Shown here piece after piece: positions 33,226 to 42,517 of a DNA stretch of 64,000 bases. Where the stretch lies: positions 20,122 to 84,121 of the forward strand of contig CAZYUA010000019.1 of the NCBI GenBank assembly GCA_964650525.1, given 5' to 3'. The position numbers and the translations under genes were made by a program. Numbering within the stretch: position 1 is the stretch's first letter; every line of letters begins with the position of its first letter. The notes under the pieces were generated by a model, which saw nothing but the letters and a program-made list of their open reading frames with translations, ran no database searches and was not told where the DNA came from. The stretch comes from UBA1413 sp964650525. Its GTDB lineage: Bacteria > Bacteroidota > Bacteroidia > Bacteroidales > Prolixibacteraceae.

Positions 33226-35274
33226 ATGAAGGCATTCCTGAGGATTTGGCTGATCGGACTGGTTACCGGTTGTTCCCTGCCGGCTTTGTACGCACAGCAC
33301 CCGGGGAGTTATTACCCTACCCTGGAATCCCTCCTGGAGTCGCTGGCAGAAGAGATGGAGGGTGAAGATGCCGCTTCTGCCAGGATGGAGGAACTTCAGG
33401 AGAAATCAGACCACCCTGTAAACCTTAATACCGCTTCAGCAGAAGAGTTGCTGGAGATTCCCCTGGTCACAGCAGCCACAGCATCGGCGATCATCAGTTA
33501 CCGGGAAAAATACGGATCTTTCTTCTCAAGCTTCGAACTGGCATCGGTTCCGGGCGTTGGCCGCGATTTGGCCGAGAAGATCGGTTTTTTCGCCTATGCC
33601 GGCGATCAGGCGGATGTTGCTTCCAAGGATTCGGCAACCAGGTCCCCTGGTTTCCACCGGTTACTCCTGCGGGGATGGCGAACGTTTCCGGCCGGAGAAG
33701 AGTACCTTGGATCGGGGGATCAGTCAGCTGACTATCCGGGCAGTGCCATGAAGCTTTTTACGCGTTACAGCTATGAGAACCCGGGCCGGATCAAGGCCGG
33801 GCTGACAGCTGAAAAGGATCCCGGGGAGCCGTTTTTCAAAGGGCATAACAATACCGGGTTCGATTTTTATTCCGCACACATCAGCATGAAAATCCATGAC
33901 CGGATACCTTTCGTGATACTTGGCGATTATACCGTCATGTCCGGTCAGGGATTGGTACTATGGCAGGGATTTTCACCAGGCCGGTCTGCCGATATCCTGC
34001 AGGTTTCCCGGAACCTGAGCCGGATCAGGCCTTATACCTCTACCGATGAAAACCGATTTTTCAGGGGTATGGCCGTCACCTTCAGGAGTAAACAAAGCTC
34101 CCTGAACCTGTTTTTCTCTTCAAAAAAGTCGGATGGCAACCTGACCCTGACCCCGGATTCTCTTACGGTTTTTACCAGCCTGCAATCGTCGGGATACCAC
34201 CGGACCCTGTCGGAAATTGCCGACAAAAAAAGTGTCCGGCATACCGTAGCCGGAGGATTCTTCAGCGTGGCCAGGAACCAGTTCAAGGGGGGCGTTACCG
34301 GGCTCTGGGAACAATTCGGTTACCCCTGGATACCGGGAGATCAGATGTACGAAAAATATCTCTTCAGGGGCACCCGCAATTTCACCCTTGGATGCGATTA
34401 CCGCTGGGTCACCGGCCCGTGGCAGTTCAGCGGCGAAGGAGCCCTATCACGCTCGGGGGGCAAAGCCTTCGTTCAGACCGTAGAAGCCCGACTTCACGAC
34501 CAGTTACAGTGGGTATTTCTGTTCCGTCATTTCGGCAGGAACTACCACGCCACATGGGCCAACGCGTTTGGTGGCAGCGACAGGGTAAACAACGAAACAG
34601 GTCTCTATAGCGGTATGAAGATCCTGCCTGCTGCGGGGTTGACATTTTCGGCCTATGCTGACCTGTTCCGTTCCTCCTGGCTCCGATACACCACCTCATC
34701 CCCCTCAGAGGGCTACGAAATCACCGGACAGGCCGATTGCAGGATCTCACGCCGGATTTCGGGTTATGTGAGACTGAAAACCAAGAACAGCCAGGGGAAA
34801 ACTGCCGGAGAGCATATGCCTGCCACCATCAGGGAGACAAAGAGCAACCTGCGGTTTCATGCCACTGCAGAGATCAGCCGCGAATGGATCGTTCATGCCC
34901 GTGTGGAAACCCTGTGGGGCGAGGTACCCGCTGCCGAAAAAGGGATACTGACATTTGCCGACCTTGCCTGGACCCCGCAAGATTTTCCGGTTTCTGCCCT
35001 GCTACGGCTGACCGGTTTTCATACCGATTCCTATCAGTCGCGGATCTACACTTTTGAGAATGACCTGCTGTACGTATTCTCGGTTCCTGCCTTTTACGGA
35101 CATGGCTTCCGGGTTTTTCTGAATACGAAATGGAGTCTCTCCAATCATCTCGAAGCGTGGATAAAAGCGGGATATACCCATCAATCCGGGGAGGGATCTC
35201 CCGGAGAAGAAACCGGGTTTGTGTCAGAGACTTCCAAATCAGAAGTAAAAATTCAACTGAGGTACCGGTATTAA
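33226..35274 (+). CDS. Helix-hairpin-helix (ComEA-like) protein with long beta-barrel-like C-terminus
   Basis: 682 residues with a signal peptide ending near ALYAQ. Residues ~65-112 carry two helix-hairpin-helix units of ComEA type (NLNTASAEELLEIPLV, then ELASVPGVGRDLAEKIG). About 560 residues of strand-like sequence follow, rich in Tyr, Phe and Trp and ending QLRYRY, an outer-membrane barrel-style C-terminus. Helix-hairpin-helix domains usually bind DNA without sequence specificity, so a surface or periplasmic DNA-contact role is possible. They also mediate protein contacts. Proteins of this layout are widespread and uncharacterised in Bacteroidota. No other competence gene is nearby. Confidence 0.75.
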   Translation: MKAFLRIWLIGLVTGCSLPALYAQHPGSYYPTLESLLESLAEEMEGEDAASARMEELQEKSDHPVNLNTASAEELLEIPLVTAATASAIISYREKYGSFFSSFELASVPGVGRDLAEKIGFFAYAGDQADVASKDSATRSPGFHRLLLRGWRTFPAGEEYLGSGDQSADYPGSAMKLFTRYSYENPGRIKAGLTAEKDPGEPFFKGHNNTGFDFYSAHISMKIHDRIPFVILGDYTVMSGQGLVLWQGFSPGRSADILQVSRNLSRIRPYTSTDENRFFRGMAVTFRSKQSSLNLFFSSKKSDGNLTLTPDSLTVFTSLQSSGYHRTLSEIADKKSVRHTVAGGFFSVARNQFKGGVTGLWEQFGYPWIPGDQMYEKYLFRGTRNFTLGCDYRWVTGPWQFSGEGALSRSGGKAFVQTVEARLHDQLQWVFLFRHFGRNYHATWANAFGGSDRVNNETGLYSGMKILPAAGLTFSAYADLFRSSWLRYTTSSPSEGYEITGQADCRISRRISGYVRLKTKNSQGKTAGEHMPATIRETKSNLRFHATAEISREWIVHARVETLWGEVPAAEKGILTFADLAWTPQDFPVSALLRLTGFHTDSYQSRIYTFENDLLYVFSVPAFYGHGFRVFLNTKWSLSNHLEAWIKAGYTHQSGEGSPGEETGFVSETSKSEVKIQLRYRY

Positions 35275-35319
35275 GTATCTATTTTTTTGTTACTTTGTGG
35301 GGCCAATACCAAATTTTGC

Positions 35320-36471
35320 ATGAATCAGCCTGATTACGATGAGATCCGCCCCTATTACGACCATGAAGTACCCGACAAAATAAAGATTCTCCTGGGAGAT
35401 CCCGTTTTTGAAAGAGTTCTTCATTATTTGTATCCGGATCCGAAGAACGAAGCCTCGATCAGAAAATACCTGGCACAGGTACAAACGGTAGCCGAGTTAC
35501 AACATTCCTTTATTTACCATTTTGTAGAAAAGATCATCGAGGCCACAACCGGCGGGGTTACCATAAGTGGTCTGGAGTTTCTCGAAAAATCAAAATCCTA
35601 TCTTTTCATTTCCAACCACCGCGATATCATTCTGGATTCGGCATTCCTGAATTATGTGATTGCCAGAAACGGCATGAACACCACGCAGATAGCCATAGGG
35701 GACAACCTTCTCATCTATGACTGGATTACCCACCTGGTTAAGCTGAACCGAGCGTTTGTTGTCAGGCGCAATCTTGCTGCCAGGGAACTCCTGCTTGCCT
35801 CCCGCAAGTTATCCTCCTATATCCGGAGTTCCCTGACAGAGGAAAAAGTTTCGGTCTGGATAGCCCAACGGGAAGGACGAACCAAAGACGGCAACGACCA
35901 GACGCAGGTATCCATGCTGAAAATGCTGAACCTGAGCAATACCAAAAGCCTGGCAGAGGGTTTTGGCGAACTTACCATCATTCCCCTGTCCATTTCGTAC
36001 GAAATTGAACCCTGTGGAATTTCAAAAGTATCCGAGTTGATCAGAAGAGATTACGAGGAGTTCCAAAAGACAGCCCAGGACGATCTCAAGAGCATGGGTT
36101 ATGGACTGATGAACCCCAAGGGAAGGGTTCACTTTTCTTTCGGTAAACCCATTATGACCAGTTTTCTGGAAAATAACAACCATTTACCTCCCAATGAATT
36201 TATCCAGGCTCTGGCTGAAAGAATAGACCACCGGATCCATCAGTATTACAAGCTATGGCCCAACAATTACATTGCCTACGACCTGATGAACGGAACAGGG
36301 GAGTTTATGGAGAGCTACACAGCTCAGGATATGATCGGATTCAAGAAGATGGTAGCAGCAGCACAGGCAGAGATCCCTTTCAACGAAACCGTCGTACAGA
36401 AGAAATTTCTCACCATGTATGCCCGTCCTGTTCAAAATTCGCTGATAGCAGAGGAGGTTTTCAGGAAGTAA
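35320..36471 (+). CDS. 1-acyl-sn-glycerol-3-phosphate / glycerol-3-phosphate acyltransferase-like protein
   Basis: 383 residues from the ATG at 35320; the ORF can be extended to 35287 but this adds only unconserved residues. It has the PlsC/PlsB-family catalytic block SNHRDIILDSAFLNYV (HxxxxD-type) and a second block AQREGRTKDGNDQT. A long helical C-terminus follows. Likely an inner-membrane phospholipid-synthesis enzyme; no TM segment is obvious, so it may be peripheral. The acceptor cannot be fixed from the sequence. Confidence 0.82.
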   Translation: MNQPDYDEIRPYYDHEVPDKIKILLGDPVFERVLHYLYPDPKNEASIRKYLAQVQTVAELQHSFIYHFVEKIIEATTGGVTISGLEFLEKSKSYLFISNHRDIILDSAFLNYVIARNGMNTTQIAIGDNLLIYDWITHLVKLNRAFVVRRNLAARELLLASRKLSSYIRSSLTEEKVSVWIAQREGRTKDGNDQTQVSMLKMLNLSNTKSLAEGFGELTIIPLSISYEIEPCGISKVSELIRRDYEEFQKTAQDDLKSMGYGLMNPKGRVHFSFGKPIMTSFLENNNHLPPNEFIQALAERIDHRIHQYYKLWPNNYIAYDLMNGTGEFMESYTAQDMIGFKKMVAAAQAEIPFNETVVQKKFLTMYARPVQNSLIAEEVFRK

Positions 36472-36549
36472 GGAGTCCTTTAAGGCCGGGATTTCCCATA
36501 GAGACCGGAAAACAGGGGGAAAAAGAGAAATGCTTTTTGAATGACTGTA

Positions 36550-38274
36550 TTACGGGTCGTTCTTGGTTTTAATATCGCGAATGTTCAGCTGGAGGTTTGT
36601 TTTTCCCCTGAATTCGTTCAATCCAATACTGTAACAGATATCGAAGGGAGTTCCTGACTGGATGATCTTGAATTTGTCGGCCATGTTGAAGGCGATGGCG
36701 GGGAAAACCTGCGAAGAAGCATCAGGCTCAACAAGATCCAGTTTGATGTGTTCAAGGTTTTTCCCTACCATCCGGCTGCTTCCGGCATCGATTACATCTT
36801 CGGAAACAAACACAGGAATCATGTTATGGGGTCCGAAGGGAGCAAACTGTTTCAGGATCCTGAAAAACCGGGGTGTGATTTCGTGGAGTGCGATTTTAGC
36901 ATCCACTTCAATGGTTTGTATCTGCTGGTGACTGGTAAGCATGCGGGAGGCAATTTCTTCGAATCGTTCTGAGAAGGGCCTGACATTTTCAATTTTCAGG
37001 GTCAACCCGGCAGCAAACATATGACCCCCGTATGATTCGAGCAGGTCACTGCAGGCTCCGATGGCTTCATACAGGTCAAAATCTTTTACCGACCGGGCTG
37101 AGCCGGTCGCCAGTCCGTTCGATTCGGTAAGAACCACGGTAGGCCGGTAGTAATATTCGGTGAGCCTTGATGCCACAATCCCGACAACGCCCTTGTGCCA
37201 GTCACGGTTATAGATGACGGTGGTATTTCTGTTCCGCTGGTTTTCATCCCGCTCAATCATATCCAGCGCTTCCTGAGTAATATCCCGGTCGAGGGTTTTG
37301 CGGATTTCGTTGAACGAGTCAATCTCTTCACCTAACGCATCGGAGCTGACCGTATTATCGGCAACCAGAATTTGCACCGACTTTTTGCCGTGTTCGATGC
37401 GTCCCGAAGCATTCAGCCTGGGACCGATCTTGAAAACGATGTCACTGATGCTGATCTCCTCCCCTTTCAGTCCGGCATAATTGATAATGGTTTGCAAGCC
37501 CATGCCCGGGTTATTATTGAGTTTCTCGAGTCCGAAGTATGCCAGTACCCGGTTTTCGCCCGTAATGGGAACAATGTCAGAAGCAATGCTCACCACCAGA
37601 AGGTCGAGCAGGTCAAAGAGTTTTTCAGGGTTGATGCGTTTTTTTGTAATGTAGGCCTGCAGTAGTTTAAACCCTACACCGCAGCCTGAAAGTTCCTTAT
37701 AGGGATAGGGACAGTCCTGGCGTTTGGGGTCCAGCACCGCAACGGCTTCAGGAATCTGGTCTCCGGGGTTGTGATGGTCACAGATGATAAAATCAATACC
37801 GTTCGCCAGGGCGTACCGGACCTTTTCCACCGCTTTGATGCCACAGTCCAGCACTATAACCAGAGAACAATTTTCCCGTGCCGCATAATCTATGCTTTGG
37901 GGAGAAATGCCATAACCTTCGGTATACCGGTCGGGGATGTAATAATCAATGTTTGTGAGGTAATCTTTCAGGAAAAGGTACATCATGGCTACCGAAGTGG
38001 TGCCGTCGACATCGTAATCCCCGTAAATCAGCACCTTCTCCTGATTTTGAATCGCCCTTTCCAGCCTCTCCACCGCCTTGTCCATGTCTTTCATGAGAAA
38101 AGGATCATGGAGATCTGACAGTCTGGGACGGAAAAAAGCTTTTGCTTCATTGTATGTCTTGACTCCACGATGAACCAACAAATTGGCAATCACCATGTTA
38201 ACATTCAATGCAGCAGAAAGATGCTTAATATCGTTGATATCGCCCTGGGGTTTATAACTCCACAACTTTCCCAT
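36550..38274 (-). CDS. recJ: Single-stranded-DNA-specific exonuclease RecJ
   Basis: 5'-3' exonuclease of recombination and repair. 574 residues from the ATG at 38274; the longer frame to 38334 starts upstream of the -7 box (38315-38322) and was rejected. DHH-family motifs: YGDYDVDGTTSVAMM, VLDCGI, ICDHHNPG, and the DHHA1 region with GVVGIVASRLTEYYYRPT and SYGGHMFAAGLTL. Complete. Convergent with the acyltransferase gene. Confidence 0.95.
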   Translation of the reverse strand: MGKLWSYKPQGDINDIKHLSAALNVNMVIANLLVHRGVKTYNEAKAFFRPRLSDLHDPFLMKDMDKAVERLERAIQNQEKVLIYGDYDVDGTTSVAMMYLFLKDYLTNIDYYIPDRYTEGYGISPQSIDYAARENCSLVIVLDCGIKAVEKVRYALANGIDFIICDHHNPGDQIPEAVAVLDPKRQDCPYPYKELSGCGVGFKLLQAYITKKRINPEKLFDLLDLLVVSIASDIVPITGENRVLAYFGLEKLNNNPGMGLQTIINYAGLKGEEISISDIVFKIGPRLNASGRIEHGKKSVQILVADNTVSSDALGEEIDSFNEIRKTLDRDITQEALDMIERDENQRNRNTTVIYNRDWHKGVVGIVASRLTEYYYRPTVVLTESNGLATGSARSVKDFDLYEAIGACSDLLESYGGHMFAAGLTLKIENVRPFSERFEEIASRMLTSHQQIQTIEVDAKIALHEITPRFFRILKQFAPFGPHNMIPVFVSEDVIDAGSSRMVGKNLEHIKLDLVEPDASSQVFPAIAFNMADKFKIIQSGTPFDICYSIGLNEFRGKTNLQLNIRDIKTKNDP

Positions 38275-38314
38275 CAGAAGCCTTCTTCCGTTTTCATAAT
38301 ATCGATAATGTATG

Positions 38315-38322
38315 CAAAGATA
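38315..38322 (-). promoter_or_regulatory. -7 promoter element of recJ
   Basis: The minus strand reads TATCTTTG, an exact TAnnTTTG match, about 40 bases upstream of the recJ ATG. Confidence 0.55.
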
Positions 38323-38481
38323 AGAATTGTGCAATGATTCATGCTATAAATAAAGTTCCTGTGTTACTTTTTTTAAATATGTGAATATCAAGTATATAAT
38401 TTGATATTCCGGCCATCTTTTCAGGTCATTTTGCACTAAGTGGCTGAATAGTAATCATCCCGGCAAAAAAATATTTTTTCC

Positions 38482-38489
38482 TATCTTTG
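38482..38489 (+). promoter_or_regulatory. -7 promoter element of lysS
   Basis: TATCTTTG, an exact TAnnTTTG match, 22 bases before the lysS ATG at 38512. No -33 TTG at normal spacing. Confidence 0.55.
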
Positions 38490-38511
38490 GCCGTCTTAAG
38501 ACTCAAAAAGT

Positions 38512-40260
38512 ATGAGTGTTCAATCGTTAAGTGAGCAGGAAATTGTGCGGCGGAATTCACTTCGGAGACTCAGGGAAATGGGGATAGATCCCTATCCGGC
38601 ATCAGCCTATCCCGTCAATGTGCTGGCAGAGACCATCCTGAGGGTCTATTCTCCGGAACGGAACAATTTTCAGGATGTGTGTTTGGCAGGGAGGATGATG
38701 AACCAAAGGATCATGGGAAAGGCATCGTTTGCCGAACTCCAGGATTCATCCGGGCGCATCCAGTTATATGTGAACCGCGACGAACTTTGTCCCGGTGAAG
38801 ATAAAGATTTCTATAACGAGGTTTTTAAAAAGTTGTTGGATATCGGCGATATCATTGGGGTCAAGGGGTTTGTTTTTATCACGCAGATGGGGGAAACGAC
38901 CGTTCATGTAAAAGAACTTACCCTGTTGAATAAATCGCTGCGGCCCCTGCCCGTTGTCAAAGAGAAAGAGGGAATTGTGTATGATGCATTCACTGATGTG
39001 GAACAGCGCTACCGGATGCGCTATGTAGATCTGATCGTCAATCCACCGGTCAAAGAGGTGTTTGTAAAGCGGGCAAAGATCATCAACACCATGCGGGATA
39101 TTTTTAATGCCTGCGGATACCTCGAAGTAGAAACCCCCATCCTTCAGCCGATACCGGGAGGTGCTGCCGCCCGTCCTTTTATCACCCATCACAATACCCT
39201 CGATATCCCCCTGTACCTGCGGATAGCCAATGAATTGTACCTGAAAAAACTGATTGTCGGCGGTTTTGATGGTGTTTATGAGTTTGCCAAAGACTTTCGG
39301 AACGAAGGGATGGACCGCACGCATAATCCGGAGTTTACCGTTCTGGAACTTTATGTTGCCTATAAAGATTATTTCTGGATGATGGATTTCACGGAAAAAA
39401 TGGTGGAAAGGATTGCCCTGGAGTTGCATGGCACCACCTCTCTCCCGGTCGGGCAGCATCAGGTTGATTTCAAAGCGCCCTATCGCCGGATTACCCTCAC
39501 CGAAGCCGTGAAAGAGCATACCGGGTACGACATCACAGGGAAAGGGGAGGATGAACTGCGCCGTTTTTGCGACACGCTGGGAATTGAAACCACTCCGTTT
39601 ATGGGTAAGGGAAAACTGATAGACCTGATTTTCGGTGAAAAGTGCGAACCCCATTACATACAACCCACCTTTATCATGGATTACCCGGTTGAGATGTCAC
39701 CATTGACTAAAAAGCACCGGAAAAATCCCTGGCTGACGGAACGGTTTGAACTGATGGTCTGTGGCAAAGAGGTGGCTAATGCCTATTCGGAATTAAACGA
39801 TCCGATCGATCAGCGGCAACGGTTTGAAGAGCAACTCCGCCTTCTGGAAAAAGGAGATAACGAGGCTATGTTTATTGATCAGGATTTTCTCAGGGCTCTG
39901 GAATTCGGGATGCCGCCCACGTCAGGCATGGGTATCGGGATTGACCGGCTGACCATGTTTATGACCAACAACCTGTCGATTCAGGATGTACTGCTTTTCC
40001 CCCAGATGAAGCCTGAAACCAGAATTCAGGAACCCGACAGTACTGCTGAATTTGTCAGTCTCGGGATCCCGGTTCCATGGGCGGAAGTTCTGCGTGAAAT
40101 CGGGTATACATCCTTGGCCCGGCTGAAGGAAGTGGAGAAGCATACCCGGTTACACCAGGACCTGTGCGGAATGAATAAAAAGAAGAAACTGGGGCTTCCC
40201 AACCCGACCCCGGAAGAGGTAAAAACCTGGCTGGAAGCCCTGAAACCCCGGGAAACCTGA
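38512..40260 (+). CDS. lysS: Lysyl-tRNA synthetase (class II)
   Basis: Charges tRNA-Lys. 582 residues. An OB-fold anticodon-binding domain occupies the first ~150 residues (FAELQDSSGRIQLYV). The class II core has motif 1 (FVKRAKIINTMRDIF, GYLEVETPIL), motif 2 (FRNEGMDRTHNPEFTVLE) and motif 3 (GMGIGIDRLTMFMTN). About 80 residues follow the core as a C-terminal extension (CGMNKKKKLGLPNPTPEEV), which is usual for Bacteroidota enzymes. Intact. Confidence 0.96.
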   Translation: MSVQSLSEQEIVRRNSLRRLREMGIDPYPASAYPVNVLAETILRVYSPERNNFQDVCLAGRMMNQRIMGKASFAELQDSSGRIQLYVNRDELCPGEDKDFYNEVFKKLLDIGDIIGVKGFVFITQMGETTVHVKELTLLNKSLRPLPVVKEKEGIVYDAFTDVEQRYRMRYVDLIVNPPVKEVFVKRAKIINTMRDIFNACGYLEVETPILQPIPGGAAARPFITHHNTLDIPLYLRIANELYLKKLIVGGFDGVYEFAKDFRNEGMDRTHNPEFTVLELYVAYKDYFWMMDFTEKMVERIALELHGTTSLPVGQHQVDFKAPYRRITLTEAVKEHTGYDITGKGEDELRRFCDTLGIETTPFMGKGKLIDLIFGEKCEPHYIQPTFIMDYPVEMSPLTKKHRKNPWLTERFELMVCGKEVANAYSELNDPIDQRQRFEEQLRLLEKGDNEAMFIDQDFLRALEFGMPPTSGMGIGIDRLTMFMTNNLSIQDVLLFPQMKPETRIQEPDSTAEFVSLGIPVPWAEVLREIGYTSLARLKEVEKHTRLHQDLCGMNKKKKLGLPNPTPEEVKTWLEALKPRET

Positions 40261-40380
40261 TCGGAAGAACTGGTCACTGGCAAAAGGCTCAGGGCGGAGA
40301 TTCCAGGTTTTGTTCCCGTCTGAAGGCCCCCCCCATCCAGGGAAACATAACGAACCAACCCAGGACAAATTGATACAGAA

Positions 40381-41730
40381 ATGAACAGGAATGAACTTAC
40401 GCTTGATTACAGCCGTGCTTTGGGATTCATCGGCAAAAGCTTTCTTCCGGACCTGAGAGATGAGGTGGAAGCTCACCACCGGGCTTTGTTCCAAAAAACA
40501 GGAAAAGGAAACGACTTTCTCGGATGGGTGGATTTACCGGCTTCCATTCCGGAAACATTGCTGGATGACATCGAAGCCACCGCATCCAGGCTACAGGAAA
40601 AAGGAATTGAAATCCTGGTTGTCATTGGCATCGGGGGCTCTTATCTGGGATCAAAGGCTGTCATTGATGCTTTGTCTGACAGTTTTGCGGCGATGAAACC
40701 TCAACGAAACCCGTTGGTTCTCTTTGCCGGGCAGAACATAGGAGAAGATTACCTGCAGGAACTCATGGGCTTATTGCGGAACAAGTCTTATGCACTGGTG
40801 GTCATCTCCAAGTCAGGGACTACGACAGAGCCTGCCCTTGCCTTCCGGCTGCTCAGAAGGGCGTTGGAAGAGAAATATGGCAAGGCCGAAGCCCGTTTAC
40901 GGATTGTCGCCATCACCGATGCATCCCGGGGGGCCTTGCGGAAGCTGGCCAGGAGCGAGGGATACAAGACCTACGTCATCCCCGACGATGTGGGCGGCCG
41001 CTTTTCCGTGCTGACCCCGGTAGGCCTGGTGGCCATTGCTGCTGCCGGTTTTGAAATCCGGGCCCTGATAAAGGGAGCTTCCGACATGCAGAAAAGGTCA
41101 CTCCCGGGAACACCCTTTGAGGAGAACCTGCCCGCCCTTTACGCAACAGTGCGGAACCTGCTGTACCGCCATGGATTCCTCATCGAAATCATGGTGAACT
41201 TCAATCCCCGGCTGCACTTTTTTACCGAATGGTGGAAACAGCTGTATGGAGAAAGCGAAGGAAAAGAAGGGATGGGAATCTTTCCGGCCGGCGTCGACTT
41301 TACCTCTGATTTGCATTCGATGGGCCAGTATATCCAGGAGGGCGAACGCAAGCTGTTCGAAACAGTCGTGTCGGTTGGCGAACCTGCAGCACGGGTGGAA
41401 ATCCCCTTTGATCCGGATGACCTCGACGGTCTCAATTTTCTTACCGGGAAAAGGGTCCACGAGGTTAACAAAATGGCTGAACTGGGAACGGCCCTGGCCC
41501 ATGTCGACGGAGGGGTGCCCAACATTCGGATCGAAATTCCCACGCTTAACGAATATTTTCTGGGACAGCTGATCTATTTCTTTGAAATCGCCTGCGGTAT
41601 CAGCGGGTATATCCTGGGGGTGAATCCTTTCGACCAGCCGGGTGTGGAAGCGTACAAGAAAAACATGTTCGCCCTGCTCGAAAAACCGGGATACGAAGAA
41701 GAAACCCGCAGAATCAAAACCAGGCTTTGA
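40381..41730 (+). CDS. pgi: Glucose-6-phosphate isomerase
   Basis: Interconverts glucose-6-phosphate and fructose-6-phosphate in glycolysis and gluconeogenesis. 449 residues, the size of the Bacillus-type enzyme. Motifs: GIGGSYLGSKAVIDAL (phosphate binding), ISKSGTTTEPA and GGRFSVLTPVGL. The second catalytic region includes LHSMGQYIQEG, and the C-terminal active-site lysine region is VEAYKKNMFALL. It follows lysS by 120 bases with no promoter box seen, so it may be co-transcribed with lysS. Confidence 0.96.
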   Translation: MNRNELTLDYSRALGFIGKSFLPDLRDEVEAHHRALFQKTGKGNDFLGWVDLPASIPETLLDDIEATASRLQEKGIEILVVIGIGGSYLGSKAVIDALSDSFAAMKPQRNPLVLFAGQNIGEDYLQELMGLLRNKSYALVVISKSGTTTEPALAFRLLRRALEEKYGKAEARLRIVAITDASRGALRKLARSEGYKTYVIPDDVGGRFSVLTPVGLVAIAAAGFEIRALIKGASDMQKRSLPGTPFEENLPALYATVRNLLYRHGFLIEIMVNFNPRLHFFTEWWKQLYGESEGKEGMGIFPAGVDFTSDLHSMGQYIQEGERKLFETVVSVGEPAARVEIPFDPDDLDGLNFLTGKRVHEVNKMAELGTALAHVDGGVPNIRIEIPTLNEYFLGQLIYFFEIACGISGYILGVNPFDQPGVEAYKKNMFALLEKPGYEEETRRIKTRL

Positions 41731-41855
41731 TACCGGTACAGGTCTGGGCCCCCGATATGGTACAGATCAGTTCCCGGCAGGGGAGAAGGGCGAAACTCCC
41801 GGGTCGGGCCTGCCCTTCGTACCGGTCATACAGGTAACCACCGGGAGTAAAAAGG

Positions 41856-42452
41856 CTATCGCCCGGTGAAGAGAAACCCCAGCTTGATACCTGCCACCAG
41901 AGGCCCCCATTTGAGATTGTCGGCGGTGGTGGCGGCTATTTCTGCACTTATGAACCAATGATCATATCTTACATACCGGACACCAACCGGCATGTACATA
42001 TATGCATCCTTCCGGTAACGGTTCCGCTCGTTTGCGGAGTAACCGGCAAGAAGACCCATATAGGGGCTGAAACCTTCCAGCCTTCTGGCAGGTAACGGAT
42101 ACAGGATCAGACCGCCATACAGGGCCCTTGTTCCCGCACCTGCTTCCGCCTGCAAGGATGTGCCTAATCCGTATTGCAGAAATACAGAACCGGTTTCCAG
42201 GGAGGCCCCCAGCAGGGTGACCCCGGCACCGAAAGCATTCCGGTTTGCAGGATTTCCCGGTAATTCAGCTGCTGTAAGGGTATGTCCTCCCGGGAGATTC
42301 AGTACGGTCAACAGAGACATCAAAGTAAGGATGCCAGGCCTCTTTTGGGGAGGACTAAGCCGCCGGCTTGCTGCCGCATAACGGAAATTCGCAAATCTCC
42401 CTGACTGAATCATAAAAAGGATCATTCCTCGCCTGCAAGTTAAGTTTTCCAT
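41856..42452 (-). CDS. Small outer-membrane beta-barrel-like protein, function unknown
   Basis: About 198 residues from the ATG at 42452; ATGs at 42425 and 42413 are equally possible, because the N-terminus is not conserved. A basic stretch (RRLSPPQKR) and hydrophobic segment (GILTLMSLLTVLNL) then look like an atypical signal sequence. The rest alternates hydrophobic and polar residues with repeated Tyr/Gly (MYMPVGVRYVRYDHWFIS) and ends IKLGFLFTGR, consistent with an 8-strand outer-membrane barrel. No recognised family. Convergent with pgi and divergent from the EamA transporter. Confidence 0.55.
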   Translation of the reverse strand: MENLTCRRGMILFMIQSGRFANFRYAAASRRLSPPQKRPGILTLMSLLTVLNLPGGHTLTAAELPGNPANRNAFGAGVTLLGASLETGSVFLQYGLGTSLQAEAGAGTRALYGGLILYPLPARRLEGFSPYMGLLAGYSANERNRYRKDAYMYMPVGVRYVRYDHWFISAEIAATTADNLKWGPLVAGIKLGFLFTGR

Positions 42453-42504
42453 TCGTTGAAAGAATAATCCGCAGCACAAAAAGAGTCTCCTTGTATACTT
42501 TTTT

Positions 42505-42512
42505 TATTTTTG
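42505..42512 (+). promoter_or_regulatory. -7 promoter element of the EamA transporter gene
   Basis: TATTTTTG, an exact TAnnTTTG match, ending only 5 bases before the chosen ATG at 42518. The transcript may thus start at or very near the ATG. Confidence 0.45.
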
Positions 42513-42517
42513 AGGCC

